From an uncultured Poribacteria bacterium (lineage in GTDB: Bacteria; Poribacteria; WGA-4E; PCPOR2b), in the NCBI GenBank assembly GCA_958296125.1, contig OY282444.1, positions 2,947,623 through 3,011,622 on the forward strand: a stretch of DNA of 64,000 nucleotides. Direction: 5' to 3'. Numbering within the stretch: the first letter of the stretch is position 1; the number at the start of each line of letters is the position of its first letter. Positions 43,785-51,780 of this stretch are shown piece after piece. A program made the translations under genes and the position numbers. The notes under the pieces were generated by a model. The model was not told where the DNA came from and searched no databases. It saw only the letters and a list, made by a program, of their open reading frames with translations.

Positions 43785-44612
43785 CTACCCAAGCGGGTCA
43801 TGCACAACAAAGCGAGGCATCGCAAACGGCAAATGTGTCGCCCCACGAGCAAGAATATGATTCTGATTGCCTTCGCCCCATTCGGTATAGGACCGGGCGT
43901 TGGCATAGTGGCAGACATACGCCCGCCGAAATCGGTTTTCCGAGCGATTCTGCTTAGATCTGTGGATGAGGTGACCATGGAAGAAGATGACATCTCCAGC
44001 ATTGGCGGTCGCCGCCACCTCGCCGCTTTCCTCCACGCCTACAATTTCTGTCAGGCCTGACAGAAAATCCTCTGTATTGTCCGGCAGTGCCACCTCCTCG
44101 TAGATTGGATGCAGGTGGGAACCGGGAACAATATACATGCAGCCGTTCTCCTCGTCACAATCGTCGATCGCTATCCAAGCCCCGCACAGCGTATCCGGAG
44201 CCGTTTTGATGTAAAAAGAATCCTGATGATAAGCCTGACCGGATTTCTGCGGCGGCTTTAGGAAAAGCATCGACTGCATCGCCATCACATCGGGCCCAAT
44301 CAAGGTTTCAAGCACATCAAGGATGCGGAGGTGTAGCAGAAACCGCTCATGAATCTCCAGATGACGGTGGAATTGAATGAAGCGGAAAAATTTGTCTTCC
44401 ATATCCGCGGGGGTGTCCCCCTCACTTCTCGGGGTGACCCCTTCTAGTTGGCTGAAGTCCACCTTTCCCATCGCTATATCCATCGAATGGTGGTCTAGCT
44501 TACAGAGATCTTCGTCACTCAGCAGCCCTGCGACTTTCAGATAGCCTTGCGTTCCAAAGAAATACCGCTGATTAAGGGTGAGTTGATATTTTTCTCGCGG
44601 TTTCTGTTCCAT
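43785..44612 (-). CDS. Phytanoyl-CoA dioxygenase-like oxygenase, copy 2
   Basis: About 275 residues. ATG 44612 is preferred to the TTG at 44618 because AGGAG lies 9 bases before it. The HxD is in YHQDSFYIK, the distal His in FFHGHLIHRSKQN, and NRFRRAYVCHY gives the Arg; so the metal site is complete. GAWIAIDDCDEENG and YIVPGSHLHP are typical of the family. Together with copy 1, the oxidoreductase and the MlrC-like gene it forms a small metabolic neighbourhood that may catabolise an organic substrate (inference). Confidence 0.88.
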   Translation of the reverse strand: MEQKPREKYQLTLNQRYFFGTQGYLKVAGLLSDEDLCKLDHHSMDIAMGKVDFSQLEGVTPRSEGDTPADMEDKFFRFIQFHRHLEIHERFLLHLRILDVLETLIGPDVMAMQSMLFLKPPQKSGQAYHQDSFYIKTAPDTLCGAWIAIDDCDEENGCMYIVPGSHLHPIYEEVALPDNTEDFLSGLTEIVGVEESGEVAATANAGDVIFFHGHLIHRSKQNRSENRFRRAYVCHYANARSYTEWGEGNQNHILARGATHLPFAMPRFVVHDPLG

Positions 44613-44758
44613 CAGCAATTTCTCCTGTTGTGATTGGAATGGTTCATGTTCCGTGCGACAACTAACCTGTTAGAATCAGTATCGGAACTAGCAAATTAAC
44701 GTCGCAAAAGTACAAAGGTTCAGCAATGTATTGAATGATAGCAGATTATCCCTAGACG

Positions 44759-46291
44759 CTACGCAGAAAACGTCCAGCGCATCTCCTCATCAATAGGCCA
44801 GATCGGGCGGCGCAGATGGCGATAAGGAAGGCTGGCGTAGTTCACCGTGCTGACACCAGGGGTGTCCAGTTCAATGGTACTAGCGACGACTGGATCAAAG
44901 GAGGCACGATGTGCTTGATTAGATTTGACAACAAGAATCTGTTTCTCCTCCAGTAGAATACCAGCACTCTTAAAAAAATCTCGGTCTTTGCCGGTCCCTG
45001 CTTGAGAGAAGATAACGTCGATTTTATTCCCGATGCGCAGCACAACTCGCTTACTCACATTCGCCTCACGAAATGCTTCCTTGTTGACCTCACGACCCCA
45101 ACCGCCATGGGTGGGCCCACAGATCATGTACCTGCCATCATTGATGGACTTGACCTGACCTGTTATTTTTAGGGGTTGGTAGAAGCGTTGATCAATCTTG
45201 CCTCCCACTGTGATGTTGAGACTTGCACCCACACCGGCTGCTATGCCGGCGCGAACCACTTCGGCATCGCGAATAGTGAGCGCGCAATCCTGCGCCCCAC
45301 AGCGGAGGAGACTTTCCAACACCGCCGGACTATCGGCTGGGCAGGCACTGCCGGGGTCGTCACCTAAATCCACAAGGAGAATCGGCTTTCGCGGATTAGC
45401 CATCGCCATTTTCACCCCCGCATCAATGGGTTGTATCGGGCGCACCGTTTTCAGTCGCTCCCGTTGCTCCCACAAATCTTTTGCCAACTCTTGAGCCAAC
45501 CGCTTGGCGAGTTCTGGGTCGCCATCAGTCGTCGCTATGACTGACATACCGGCATCCGGAGAATCACCGTACCCATAGCCACCGAGAATGGTGATGTTGA
45601 TAGTTTTGGGAATCTTTTCCATCTCCGCGCGCTTTTCATTCAGCTGATAGAGCAGCAGTTCCTGCTCTTCTTGCGGTAGGTGTGACCAAGTACTCTGACC
45701 GATATTGGGACCAATGATTGGCACAAACGCCCGATGAGTGACCGGATTGATTTTGCTATCCAGCATCTGGAGCAGACAGTTCGCCGCCTCCAATCCCCGC
45801 TCATAACCATCAATATGGGGGTTGGTGTTATTAGGAAACGGGACCAGCCCTTCAACCTCTTTGTCGCTCATGATAGCATGAAAATCGTAAGTGCCGACTA
45901 TAGGGATATTCCCCAGGACCCGGCGCGCTTCCTGCACCAGTTCGCCTTCGGCATCGGTATAGGGTGTCCCGGCGACCATCGCTCCATGAAGGGCAAAGTA
46001 GACACCATTCAGTGGTCCTGCCTCCTGCAAGCCTGTCACGATCATATCACGACAGCGTTGGTAAACTTCGGCATGGATGATGCCACCGTGGGCGAAGCCA
46101 ATTCCGACGGTGGGAACCAGTTCCACATCATATCGCTTAGTGCCTTCCACAAAGCCGCCGATAAACCCCCTAGGGTGTGCCTGCGTAAGCAACGCCTCCC
46201 CACGCTGGATATGGACGGTATCCATGGTATTGTTCTGTTCCAAAGCAAAAGTGTTAGTCTCGTGCCAGAGACCGGCGATACCAATCCTCAT
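44759..46291 (-). CDS. M81 family (MlrC-like) metallopeptidase
   Basis: 510 residues, ATG 46291 behind AAGGAGG. The N-terminal domain begins IGIAGLWHETNTFA, with HETNTF a family signature, and GVYFALHGAMVAGTP follows. TYDFHAIMSDKEVEG and FPNNTNPHIDGYERG are further conserved blocks with candidate metal ligands. The C-terminal domain follows (LVDLGDDPGSACPADSP, GPTHGGWGREVNKEAF). MlrC takes part in microcystin breakdown, but most relatives have unknown substrates. It is apparently cytoplasmic (no signal). The length is normal for the family. Confidence 0.9.
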   Translation of the reverse strand: MRIGIAGLWHETNTFALEQNNTMDTVHIQRGEALLTQAHPRGFIGGFVEGTKRYDVELVPTVGIGFAHGGIIHAEVYQRCRDMIVTGLQEAGPLNGVYFALHGAMVAGTPYTDAEGELVQEARRVLGNIPIVGTYDFHAIMSDKEVEGLVPFPNNTNPHIDGYERGLEAANCLLQMLDSKINPVTHRAFVPIIGPNIGQSTWSHLPQEEQELLLYQLNEKRAEMEKIPKTINITILGGYGYGDSPDAGMSVIATTDGDPELAKRLAQELAKDLWEQRERLKTVRPIQPIDAGVKMAMANPRKPILLVDLGDDPGSACPADSPAVLESLLRCGAQDCALTIRDAEVVRAGIAAGVGASLNITVGGKIDQRFYQPLKITGQVKSINDGRYMICGPTHGGWGREVNKEAFREANVSKRVVLRIGNKIDVIFSQAGTGKDRDFFKSAGILLEEKQILVVKSNQAHRASFDPVVASTIELDTPGVSTVNYASLPYRHLRRPIWPIDEEMRWTFSA

Positions 46292-46496
46292 TTTTTCCTC
46301 CTTACGAACAATCAGGCTGCACGTTGAAATTCAACTAGCCTCTGCTTCCCTGAATTGGGGAACACACCTGATTGCCCTCAGCACATACAGTCATTTCAGC
46401 TGTTATATGACGTGTTCCACGATTTCACCTGTCTGTCATCCACCCCAATGCGGCGAATTTGCGATTGCAGTTAAAGTTGGGGGATTTACAAGTTGA

Positions 46497-48011
46497 TTAA
46501 AAATTAACGTCTGTAATTGTTTTACCTTCTAGCACCTGTTCGATAACCCGACGTGTTTTCTGGTAAGCGGCATTAATCTGCCCCTGCCGTGAACGGATCT
46601 GGCTGTCGATTTCATCCAGTTTTGCCTCAAATTCACCCACCATCCGCTTCACCTCTGCGGGCGATGTGCCGCCAAGGCTCTGGTTATTGCGGAGGGAAAG
46701 TTTCGGATCGAGTATGCGTTGGAGTTGTGGGATGGATAAGTCAATACCTTCGGACCGTAACAGCTGTTGTGTTTCCTCCCAATCCCGGAAGGTTTTCCCC
46801 TTTTGCGCTAGACCGCCGACAACGCCCCCAACTATCTCATGACAGTTGCGGAATGGCAGCCCCTGTTCACTAACGAGGAAATTGGCTAGCTCTGTTGCTG
46901 TCGCAAAGTTCGCCTCGACGAGCAGTTCCAACCGATCCGTGTTGAAGTCAAGTGTCTCAAGGAGACCGGGCAGAATCCCCAAGCAGGATTGGACCACATC
47001 AAATGCATCCCACAACGGCGGTTTGTCCTCTTGGAGATCGCGATTATATCCCATAGGCAACCCCTTGAGATTCGTCAAGAGGTCCATAAGCGCTGCATAA
47101 ACCCGCCCCGTCCGTCCACGCGTCAATTCCGCGATGTCGGCGTTCTTTTTTTGGGGCATGATCGAGCTGCCTGTCGCATACGCATCGTCAAGCGTTGCGA
47201 TATTAAATTCATAAGTTGTCCAATAAACAATCTCTTCACCGAGCCTTGAGAGGGTGCTCATCAGCAGCGTCAACGCAAAAAGGGGTTCAGCGATAAAATC
47301 ACGGGAGCTAATCACGTCCAACGCATGTTCATGTGTTGCATCAAAGCCGAGCAACTCGGTTGTCAAGTTTCGATTGATTGGGAAGGAGGTCCCCGCAAGC
47401 GCGCAAGCACCAAGTGGATTAAAATTAGCAAGTTCGGAAGCGGCGTTTAATCGCTTCTGATCGCGGAGGAACATGCTGACGTAGGCTGTCGCCCAAAACC
47501 CGAGGCTAATTGGCTGTGCGTGCTGTGTGTGCGTATAGCCCGGCATTACCGTTTCAATGTGTTCCCGTGCGATAGAGAGAAAAGCACGGCACAAACGCGA
47601 CACCCCCTGCTGCGTGTCAAGGAGTTGTTCGCGAATATAGAGATGTGCATCAACAAGCACCTGATCGTTTCGAGAGCGGGCGGTATGAAGTTTTCCACCA
47701 TATTCACTGCCAGCACCTTCGATGAGATAGGACTCCACATTCATGTGGACATCTTCCTTTTCAGGTTTGAGGGCAAACTTCCCATCGCGGAAATCTGATT
47801 CCGCCTTACCCAGCCAGCGCAAGATCTGCCGAAGGTCATCATCAAAAATGATACCCTGCCGTGCTAGCATGATTGCGTGGACTTGGCTGCCCCAGATGTC
47901 ATGTGCAACCAAGCGTGAATCGACATCAATAGATTGTGTAAAGGCCTCGGTTTCAGTTGACGACTCGGTGCGAAATCGCCCGCCCCATAGTTTGGTGGAA
48001 GTGCTCATCAT
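46497..48011 (-). CDS. argH: Argininosuccinate lyase
   Basis: About 504 residues (ATG 48011 or 48008). It begins TKLWGGRF, as in most ArgH. The fumarase-superfamily signature GSSIMPQKKNADIAEL supplies the catalytic Ser, and TARSRNDQVLVDAHLYI and GYTHTQHAQPISLGFW supply other active-site residues (His in the latter). It splits argininosuccinate into arginine and fumarate, the last step of arginine synthesis. No other arg gene is adjacent. A promoter TTGTCA-18-TATAAT lies about 70 bases upstream (48083-48112). Confidence 0.96.
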   Translation of the reverse strand: MMSTSTKLWGGRFRTESSTETEAFTQSIDVDSRLVAHDIWGSQVHAIMLARQGIIFDDDLRQILRWLGKAESDFRDGKFALKPEKEDVHMNVESYLIEGAGSEYGGKLHTARSRNDQVLVDAHLYIREQLLDTQQGVSRLCRAFLSIAREHIETVMPGYTHTQHAQPISLGFWATAYVSMFLRDQKRLNAASELANFNPLGACALAGTSFPINRNLTTELLGFDATHEHALDVISSRDFIAEPLFALTLLMSTLSRLGEEIVYWTTYEFNIATLDDAYATGSSIMPQKKNADIAELTRGRTGRVYAALMDLLTNLKGLPMGYNRDLQEDKPPLWDAFDVVQSCLGILPGLLETLDFNTDRLELLVEANFATATELANFLVSEQGLPFRNCHEIVGGVVGGLAQKGKTFRDWEETQQLLRSEGIDLSIPQLQRILDPKLSLRNNQSLGGTSPAEVKRMVGEFEAKLDEIDSQIRSRQGQINAAYQKTRRVIEQVLEGKTITDVNF

Positions 48012-48082
48012 TGACCATTCCTGAAGGTGGGAAATTGTGGAAGTCTGTAAAACCTCTGTTTTATAGCATCGGATTGGGCGGT

Positions 48083-48112
48083 ATTATAGCATGAAGTAGG
48101 TTGGGTTGACAA
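48083..48112 (-). promoter_or_regulatory. Sigma-70 type promoter of argH
   Basis: On the minus strand TTGTCA (48107-48112), an 18-base spacer, and a perfect TATAAT (48083-48088). Confidence 0.7.
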
Positions 48113-48335
48113 GCGATGATTATACCAACCTCCTGCAGGATAATCGTGCGTGTCTGGTTAGTAGGATTCCAGCCCCAGCGAGAATAAAAAAGCCCACACC
48201 AACTCTGATTGGATATGGGCTTTCTTCGTGAATGCGTTCAAGGTGACTACTGCGATGTCACACGCACATTGACGGGATCTCGACTTTATCTGGTCCACCA
48301 ATGACGCGATTTGTCACCGCACAGCTGGCAATGTA
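48113..48335. other. Intergenic, with terminator
   Basis: No gene seen between the argH promoter and the selenoprotein-candidate stop. It contains the terminator at 48184-48223. Confidence 0.5.
48184..48223 (-). terminator. Rho-independent terminator after the thioredoxin/TPR gene
   Basis: On the minus strand AAGCCCATATCCAA pairs with TTGGTGTGGGCTT, followed by a T-run. It lies about 115 bases after the gene stop. Confidence 0.8.
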
Positions 48336-49232
48336 CTACTCCCTCAGACTTTTGAGACGCTCCAACCAGATTGCCGCCTGTTGTCGGACCTCATCATTTT
48401 TGGCATCACTTAACTTCTCAAGCGTTGTTATTGCCAATTCGGATTTCTCTTGAACCGCGTAGGTAACCCCCAGATAATATTGCGCGTCTTCATAGAACTT
48501 GCTGTCGGGATAGGTGTTGATGACCTTCTGGAAAAACTTTTCAGCTTTCTGGAAATAGGCCTTCTCATTGTCGCCGGCAGCGTTCTGCCCGTAATGGAGC
48601 GCGAGATTCACATACAACTCCGGTAAAAGCCCCGTTTCGTTGCTTGGATCCTGTTTTACCACCTGATCAAATAGGGGTTTCCCTTGTTCAAGTTTGCCGC
48701 GCTTGATGTAAATCAGTGCGAGGCCAGCGTTAGCCTTTGGGTCCTTTGGATTCTTCTGAACCGCTAGTTGCAACGCCTTAAATGCCTCTTCCTCTTTGAA
48801 GGTACTCTCCATCACTCCAAAAAATTCTTCCGGAGGGCTATAACCGTTGCTGAGACGGATTAAATCCCCCTCGGCATTGAGAAACGCAACCGCCGGAAAT
48901 CCACTGACACCGTATTTGATTCGGGCAGCCTCATTTTCAGGATGGTCTGTATTTTCAGGATTGATCTTGAGGTTGACAAATTTTTTCGAGAGCGCAACGA
49001 TTCTTGGATCTGTGAACGTTTCGGCATCCAGCCGCTTACACCAGCCTCACCACTCGGTGTAGAAGTCCATCATGACTGGCTTGCCTGTTTTTTGAGCTTC
49101 TGCCAATCCTTTCTCGATTGACTCCCCCCACTGAATTTCTTCCGTTGCCAGTGCCACCGAACTTACAACAACAGCCAGCAATAGGGTGGCAAGCGCGATA
49201 TGCTGTCTTTGTCTCCAAACAGAATTTAACAT
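48336..49232 (-). CDS. Exported thioredoxin-fold/TPR protein, candidate selenoprotein (in-frame UGA = Sec62)
   Basis: One frame of 299 codons, interrupted only by a UGA at 49049-49047. ATG 49232 has a strong AAAGGAG site. A signal peptide spans about residues 1-29 (LLLAVVVSSVALA). The thioredoxin fold follows: KPVMMDFYTEW, then UGA at position 62, then GWCKRLD, so the redox motif is U62-G-W-C65. The cis-Pro is P113 in GVSGFPAVAF. TPR repeats occupy about 150-290 (ALQLAVQKNPKDPKANAGLA, YEDAQYYLGVTYAVQEK). Downstream of the UGA lies a hairpin at 49012-49041 fitting a bacterial SECIS. Neighbours use UGA as a stop, so no code change is needed. Alternatively, a single mutation or sequencing error. 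It is probably periplasmic and a disulfide or peroxide reductase (inference). Confidence 0.8.
49012..49041 (-). promoter_or_regulatory. Candidate bacterial SECIS element
   Basis: In the mRNA, the upper stem CGGC/GCCG (49034-49031 with 49025-49022) is capped by UGGAU. The second loop base is G and the loop starts 17 bases after the UGA, compared with 18 in E. coli fdhF from memory. A lower stem pairs GUG(u)AA (49041-49036) with UUCAC, leaving a bulged U and a small internal loop. The arrangement follows the rule of an apical loop about 16-37 bases after the UGA with a G among its first two bases. Confidence 0.65.
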
Positions 49233-49281
49233 CGTTTTCTCCTTTGAAGGAAGTTAGGTATAGAAATTAGAGCCCCCAACA

Positions 49282-49310
49282 AATCTATTAATATTGACGA
49301 ATGGATTCAA
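49282..49310 (-). promoter_or_regulatory. Possible promoter of the thioredoxin/TPR gene
   Basis: Minus strand TTGAAT (49305-49310), 17 bases, TAGATT (49282-49287). A weak match to the consensus. Confidence 0.35.
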
Positions 49311-49366
49311 AAAAAGTGTAATTTTCATTCCAAATTAGTTGATCAGCAGTCGATTCTGTCCCGATT

Positions 49367-49537
49367 TCATCGGGAGGCTGGGGTTGTAACTGTTTTGCTG
49401 CTCAATGTTGTGCGGCACTTTTGGCAGGTCGTGATCAATTTCATCAGATTGCTGCGCCTACCTAATTTATTTTGCTTCTGTTCCGTCTCAACGTAGCGTT
49501 TGCAGCGAGGGCACCATTGCTGTTGCTGCGCTAACAT
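49367..49537 (-). CDS. Small zinc-ribbon protein
   Basis: 56 residues, ATG 49537 preceded by GGAGG. Two CxxC pairs, C9-P-R-C12 and C38-Q-K-C41, 25 residues apart, make a zinc-ribbon-like fold. The middle is Lys/Gln/Arg-rich (YVETEQKQNKLGRRSN). The stop lies inside a palindrome (TCCCGATttcATCGGGA). No family name is recognised. It may bind nucleic acid or a protein partner; this is inference. Confidence 0.6.
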   Translation of the reverse strand: MLAQQQQWCPRCKRYVETEQKQNKLGRRSNLMKLITTCQKCRTTLSSKTVTTPASR

Positions 49538-49667
49538 TTGATATCCCTCCTTCGGTACTTTTAATCAGAGATTAGTCGTTCAAGTGTGCTCGGACGCGCC
49601 TCAAAAGATTGTAGCTCAATGTCCGCCGTGATGGTCTCCAATACGGTTGATTTTCCATCGTTTTACT

Positions 49668-51074
49668 TCATTTGCCAACACAGAATTGGGAGAAAATTCT
49701 GCCCAAAATATCTTCCGTCGTTGTTTTGCCCACAATTTCGCCGAGGCAATCTAAACTGCTGTGTAGATCGACTGCCACAAGATCTGGAGGCATCCGTTGG
49801 GTGAAACTCTCTATGACATGCCCAAGTGCAAGCCTCGCTCGATGCAATGCATCGTGGTGACGGATATTTGTAACAATTGGAGAATCTCCCCATATCGCGT
49901 CTCCTTCAAGGAGCTCTTGGTGAACCGCGGATTTCAACTCTTCAATCCCTTTGTCATCAAGGAGAGAGGTCTGAACAACCGGCTTCTGAGGCGCATCGGT
50001 GTATAAATCTGCACGAGTCGTTACGATAGGCAGGTCAATTTTGTTCAGAATGAGAATTGATTTCCGGACGTTCGCCGCGCGGAGTAGTTCTCGATCTTCC
50101 TCGGTTAAGGACCGAGATGAGTCAAACATTATTAAGAGCAAGTCGGCACGGTCAAGATAGGCTTTACTCCGTATTACCCCCTGCTGTTCAACAATATCGG
50201 TGGTTTGGTGTATCCCGGCTGTGTCTATTAGCTTGATCGGAATCCCACCAAGGTTCAGCGGTGCTTCGATTGTATCCCGTGTCGTACCAGGTATTTCCGT
50301 GACTATCGCTCGATCTTCCTGCAATAAAGTGTTTAGCAAGCTCGATTTTCCGACGTTTGGTCGTCCGAGTATTGCAATGTTGACACCTTCTCGCAGGAGT
50401 TTGCCATCCGATGCGGTCGCAATTAACTGCTCCAAGTCATCAAGGAGGTCTTGGGCAGTTTGCCTCATCGCCGTTAAATCCATGAAATCGAGTTCTTCTT
50501 CAGGAAAATCGATAGATGCTTCGACTTCCGCAAGTAGATTCGCAAGCCGATCATTGAGTGCGTTAATCGTCCGGGACAACCTGCCGGCCAACTGGTCTAT
50601 CGCAATCTGACGGGTGAGGTCAGTCTTTGAACGAATGAGATCTACGACCGCTTCTGCCTGCGCCAGATCTAGCCGCCCGTTGAGAAAAGCGCGCTTGGTG
50701 AATTCCCCCGGTGCCGCAAGCCGCGCTCCGGCTTTCAACGTGAGTTCGAGCACGCCTCTGAGGGGGACAATACCGCCGTGACAGTTAAACTCAACGACAT
50801 CCTCTGCTGTATATGATTTTGGGGTCCGCATGATACCAAGCATTACTTCGTCAATAACCTCTCCCGATGATGACTGGACGACATGCCCGTAATTCAGCGT
50901 GTGGGTCGGTAATTCAGCCGGGGAAATGTGGCGAGGCGAACGAAAAATCTGGCAGGCAATGGGGATAGCGAGACTACCGCTCACTCGGACAATACTGATA
51001 CCACCCTCGCCCCGCGGTGTTGCAATGGCTGCGATTGTATCCCATTCAATTATACTGCTTTGAGTTTGTCTCAT
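49668..51074 (-). CDS. mnmE: tRNA modification GTPase MnmE
   Basis: 468 residues. The N-terminal folate-binding domain has DTIAAIATPRGEGGISIVRVSG. The helical region leads into the G domain with G1 GRPNVGKSS, G2 TRDTIE, G3 DTAG and G4 NKID (LNKIDLP). The C-terminal end is FCVGK, matching the conserved C-[IV]-G-K whose Cys is catalytic. With MnmG (not in the window) it makes 5-carboxymethylaminomethyluridine at wobble U34. It is overlapped by the jag gene stop by 29 bases, so the two are coupled. Confidence 0.97.
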   Translation of the reverse strand: MRQTQSSIIEWDTIAAIATPRGEGGISIVRVSGSLAIPIACQIFRSPRHISPAELPTHTLNYGHVVQSSSGEVIDEVMLGIMRTPKSYTAEDVVEFNCHGGIVPLRGVLELTLKAGARLAAPGEFTKRAFLNGRLDLAQAEAVVDLIRSKTDLTRQIAIDQLAGRLSRTINALNDRLANLLAEVEASIDFPEEELDFMDLTAMRQTAQDLLDDLEQLIATASDGKLLREGVNIAILGRPNVGKSSLLNTLLQEDRAIVTEIPGTTRDTIEAPLNLGGIPIKLIDTAGIHQTTDIVEQQGVIRSKAYLDRADLLLIMFDSSRSLTEEDRELLRAANVRKSILILNKIDLPIVTTRADLYTDAPQKPVVQTSLLDDKGIEELKSAVHQELLEGDAIWGDSPIVTNIRHHDALHRARLALGHVIESFTQRMPPDLVAVDLHSSLDCLGEIVGKTTTEDILGRIFSQFCVGK

Positions 51075-51696
51075 ATCTTTCGTGTGTTGTCACAGCAACG
51101 CGCCGCATAATTCCCTCACCCCGGCTATAGGTGCGAACATACTCATCCTGTTGTAAGGTTACATGAATGATCCGGCGGTCTCGAGGGGGCATCGGGTCTA
51201 GGACAATCTCTTGATGGGTCTGTTTGACCTTTGCAGCAGCCCGATAAGCCAGATCGATCAGCATCTGCTCGCGGCGTTCACGGTATCCTTCCGCATCAAC
51301 AAAGACCTTCTTCTTTACGAGAGAGGATCTATTTAATATGCAATTCAGCAAATATTCGACAGCATTCAGTGTTTGCCCATGTTTACCGATCAGTATCCCA
51401 GGGTTATCAGAACTCACTGTCAGATGTACACTCCCATTGATGATTCGAGATTCAATCTGCGCCTCAAGCCCCATATGACTTAGAATTTCATGAAGCACCG
51501 CCTCTGGTGTCGAAGAAACATCCTCTTTTAGGGTCACGCGGATTTTGGCAAGTTTTGCCCCTAAGCCGAGGATACCTTTCGTGGGCTCATGTATAACCCT
51601 TACACTAACTTGGTCACGACTGACACCAAGCTCTTTAAGGGCAGACTCCAAGGCTTCTTCTGTTGTACTTTCTTCGATTTCAATATATTGGTGCAC
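51046..51696 (-). CDS. jag: Jag/KhpB family RNA-binding protein
   Basis: 216 residues from GTG 51696, behind AGGAGGA. The N-terminal Jag-N part has EIEESTTEEALESALKELG and GILGLGAKLAKIRV. The KH domain has LIGKHGQTLNAVEYLLN and the R3H domain has DRRIIHVTLQQDEYVRTYS. It binds RNA and affects cell-envelope processes in other bacteria. It is followed by mnmE and preceded by yidC, the usual order. Confidence 0.94.
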   Translation of the reverse strand: MHQYIEIEESTTEEALESALKELGVSRDQVSVRVIHEPTKGILGLGAKLAKIRVTLKEDVSSTPEAVLHEILSHMGLEAQIESRIINGSVHLTVSSDNPGILIGKHGQTLNAVEYLLNCILNRSSLVKKKVFVDAEGYRERREQMLIDLAYRAAAKVKQTHQEIVLDPMPPRDRRIIHVTLQQDEYVRTYSRGEGIMRRVAVTTHERYETNSKQYN

Positions 51697-51780
51697 GATT
51701 CAGTGTCCTCCTGAACAACCGCATAATATCTATAGTTATTTGAATGGTGTCATTCAAATATATGAGTCGCGTTCCGCATC

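Noticed and set aside
49047-49049. UGA as evidence of a broken thioredoxin gene
   Set aside because: The upstream and downstream parts are in one frame, the domain is intact on both sides, and a SECIS-like hairpin follows. Read-through fits better, but a sequencing error cannot be excluded.
49047-49049. Genetic code change with UGA coding an amino acid
   Set aside because: Several genes (the TPR gene at 345-1220, tnpB, DUF502) end on UGA at the expected place.
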